From positions 1 to 6,746 of the forward strand of contig JAIZWN010000273.1 of NCBI GenBank assembly GCA_020443945.1: 6,746 bases of DNA, written 5' to 3'. How positions within the stretch are numbered: the stretch's first letter is position 1; every line of letters begins with the position of its first letter. This document shows positions 6,696-6,746 of this stretch, one piece after another. The translations under genes and the position numbers were made by a program. Source of the stretch: Candidatus Thiosymbion ectosymbiont of Robbea hypermnestra. Its GTDB lineage: Bacteria; Pseudomonadota; Gammaproteobacteria; Chromatiales; Chromatiaceae. The notes under the pieces were generated by a model. That model saw only the letters and a program-made list of their open reading frames with translations. It did no database searches and had not been told where the DNA came from.

Positions 6696-6722
6696 GATGT
6701 GGTGAGCGAAGCGAACCGCATC
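6696..6722 (+). repeat. REP-like palindromic element 3
   Basis: GATGTGGT (6696-6703) pairs with ACCGCATC (6715-6722), seven Watson-Crick pairs and one T-G pair, around an 11-base loop GAGCGAAGCGA that itself contains a short direct repeat (GCGAAGCGA). It is preceded by CGTAG. This is a well-formed REP-type element; related palindromes occur widely between genes in Chromatiales-like genomes as far as I recall. Confidence 0.6.
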
Positions 6723-6746
6723 GACTGCGTATCGGTTCACTGATGC

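Larger units (their letters stand above)
6413..6746. other. Gene-free repeat-rich intergenic region
   Basis: No reading frame of useful length or with a ribosome site is present on either strand. The 334 bases are largely accounted for by the palindromes listed separately, in the order REP-like 1, inverted-repeat arm, GGGGTCAGGTCT hairpin, REP-like 2, 19-bp dyad and REP-like 3. The stretch 6595-6690 shows no structure I can name. GC content returns to that of the chromosomal genes, so the low-GC segment appears to end close to the membrane-protein stop codon. Confidence 0.6.

Noticed and set aside
1..6746. A composite transposon defined by the inverted repeats at 60-77 and 6450-6467.
   Set aside because: No transposase or integrase lies inside, the block includes essential-type genes of native composition, and similarity does not extend past the 18-base core.

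Overview
The window reads as part of a high-GC gammaproteobacterial chromosome. A purple-sulfur or sulfur-oxidising Chromatiales-like host is my guess, from the RsmA and Lon sequence style and the REP-like palindromes of the type G-A-T-G-Y-G-G-T...A-C-C-G-C-A-T-C. That assignment is an inference from memory, not a search result. All four protein genes lie on the + strand.

Layout: 1-388 has no gene I can support. It holds one arm (60-77) of a long-range inverted repeat, and its last part (348-392) is a long imperfect hairpin that covers the start codon of the first gene. At 389-1561 is a single-chain ATP-binding protein of the AAA/DUF4143 type, with a PD-(D/E)XK-like C-terminal motif. Its stop codon is one base into the next possible start. 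rsmA (16S rRNA dimethyladenosine transferase) follows, then after about 41 bp a lon protease gene at 2403-5150 with a good Shine-Dalgarno. With no terminator visible between them, these three could be one transcript. A short gap leads to a 404-residue polytopic membrane protein of unknown function (5198-6412), whose AT-rich composition contrasts sharply with the three genes before it. The last 334 bp (6413-6746) are non-coding and packed with palindromes: at least three REP-like elements, a hairpin containing a GGGGTCAGGTCT motif, a 19-bp palindrome, and the second arm (6450-6467) of the inverted repeat seen at 60-77.

Functionally, RsmA acts in ribosome maturation and Lon in ATP-dependent proteolysis. 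The DUF4143 ATPase and the membrane protein are accessory and unassigned. The most unusual items are: (1) a roughly 119-residue hydrophilic hexapeptide-repeat tail fused in frame to the N-terminus of an otherwise intact Lon; (2) the compositionally foreign membrane protein with a large charged coiled-coil domain between membrane segments, directly behind lon; (3) the hairpin sequestering the ATPase start codon; (4) the pair of near-identical 18-bp inverted repeats bracketing all four genes. I found no CRISPR array, tRNA, rRNA, integrase or intact transposase.
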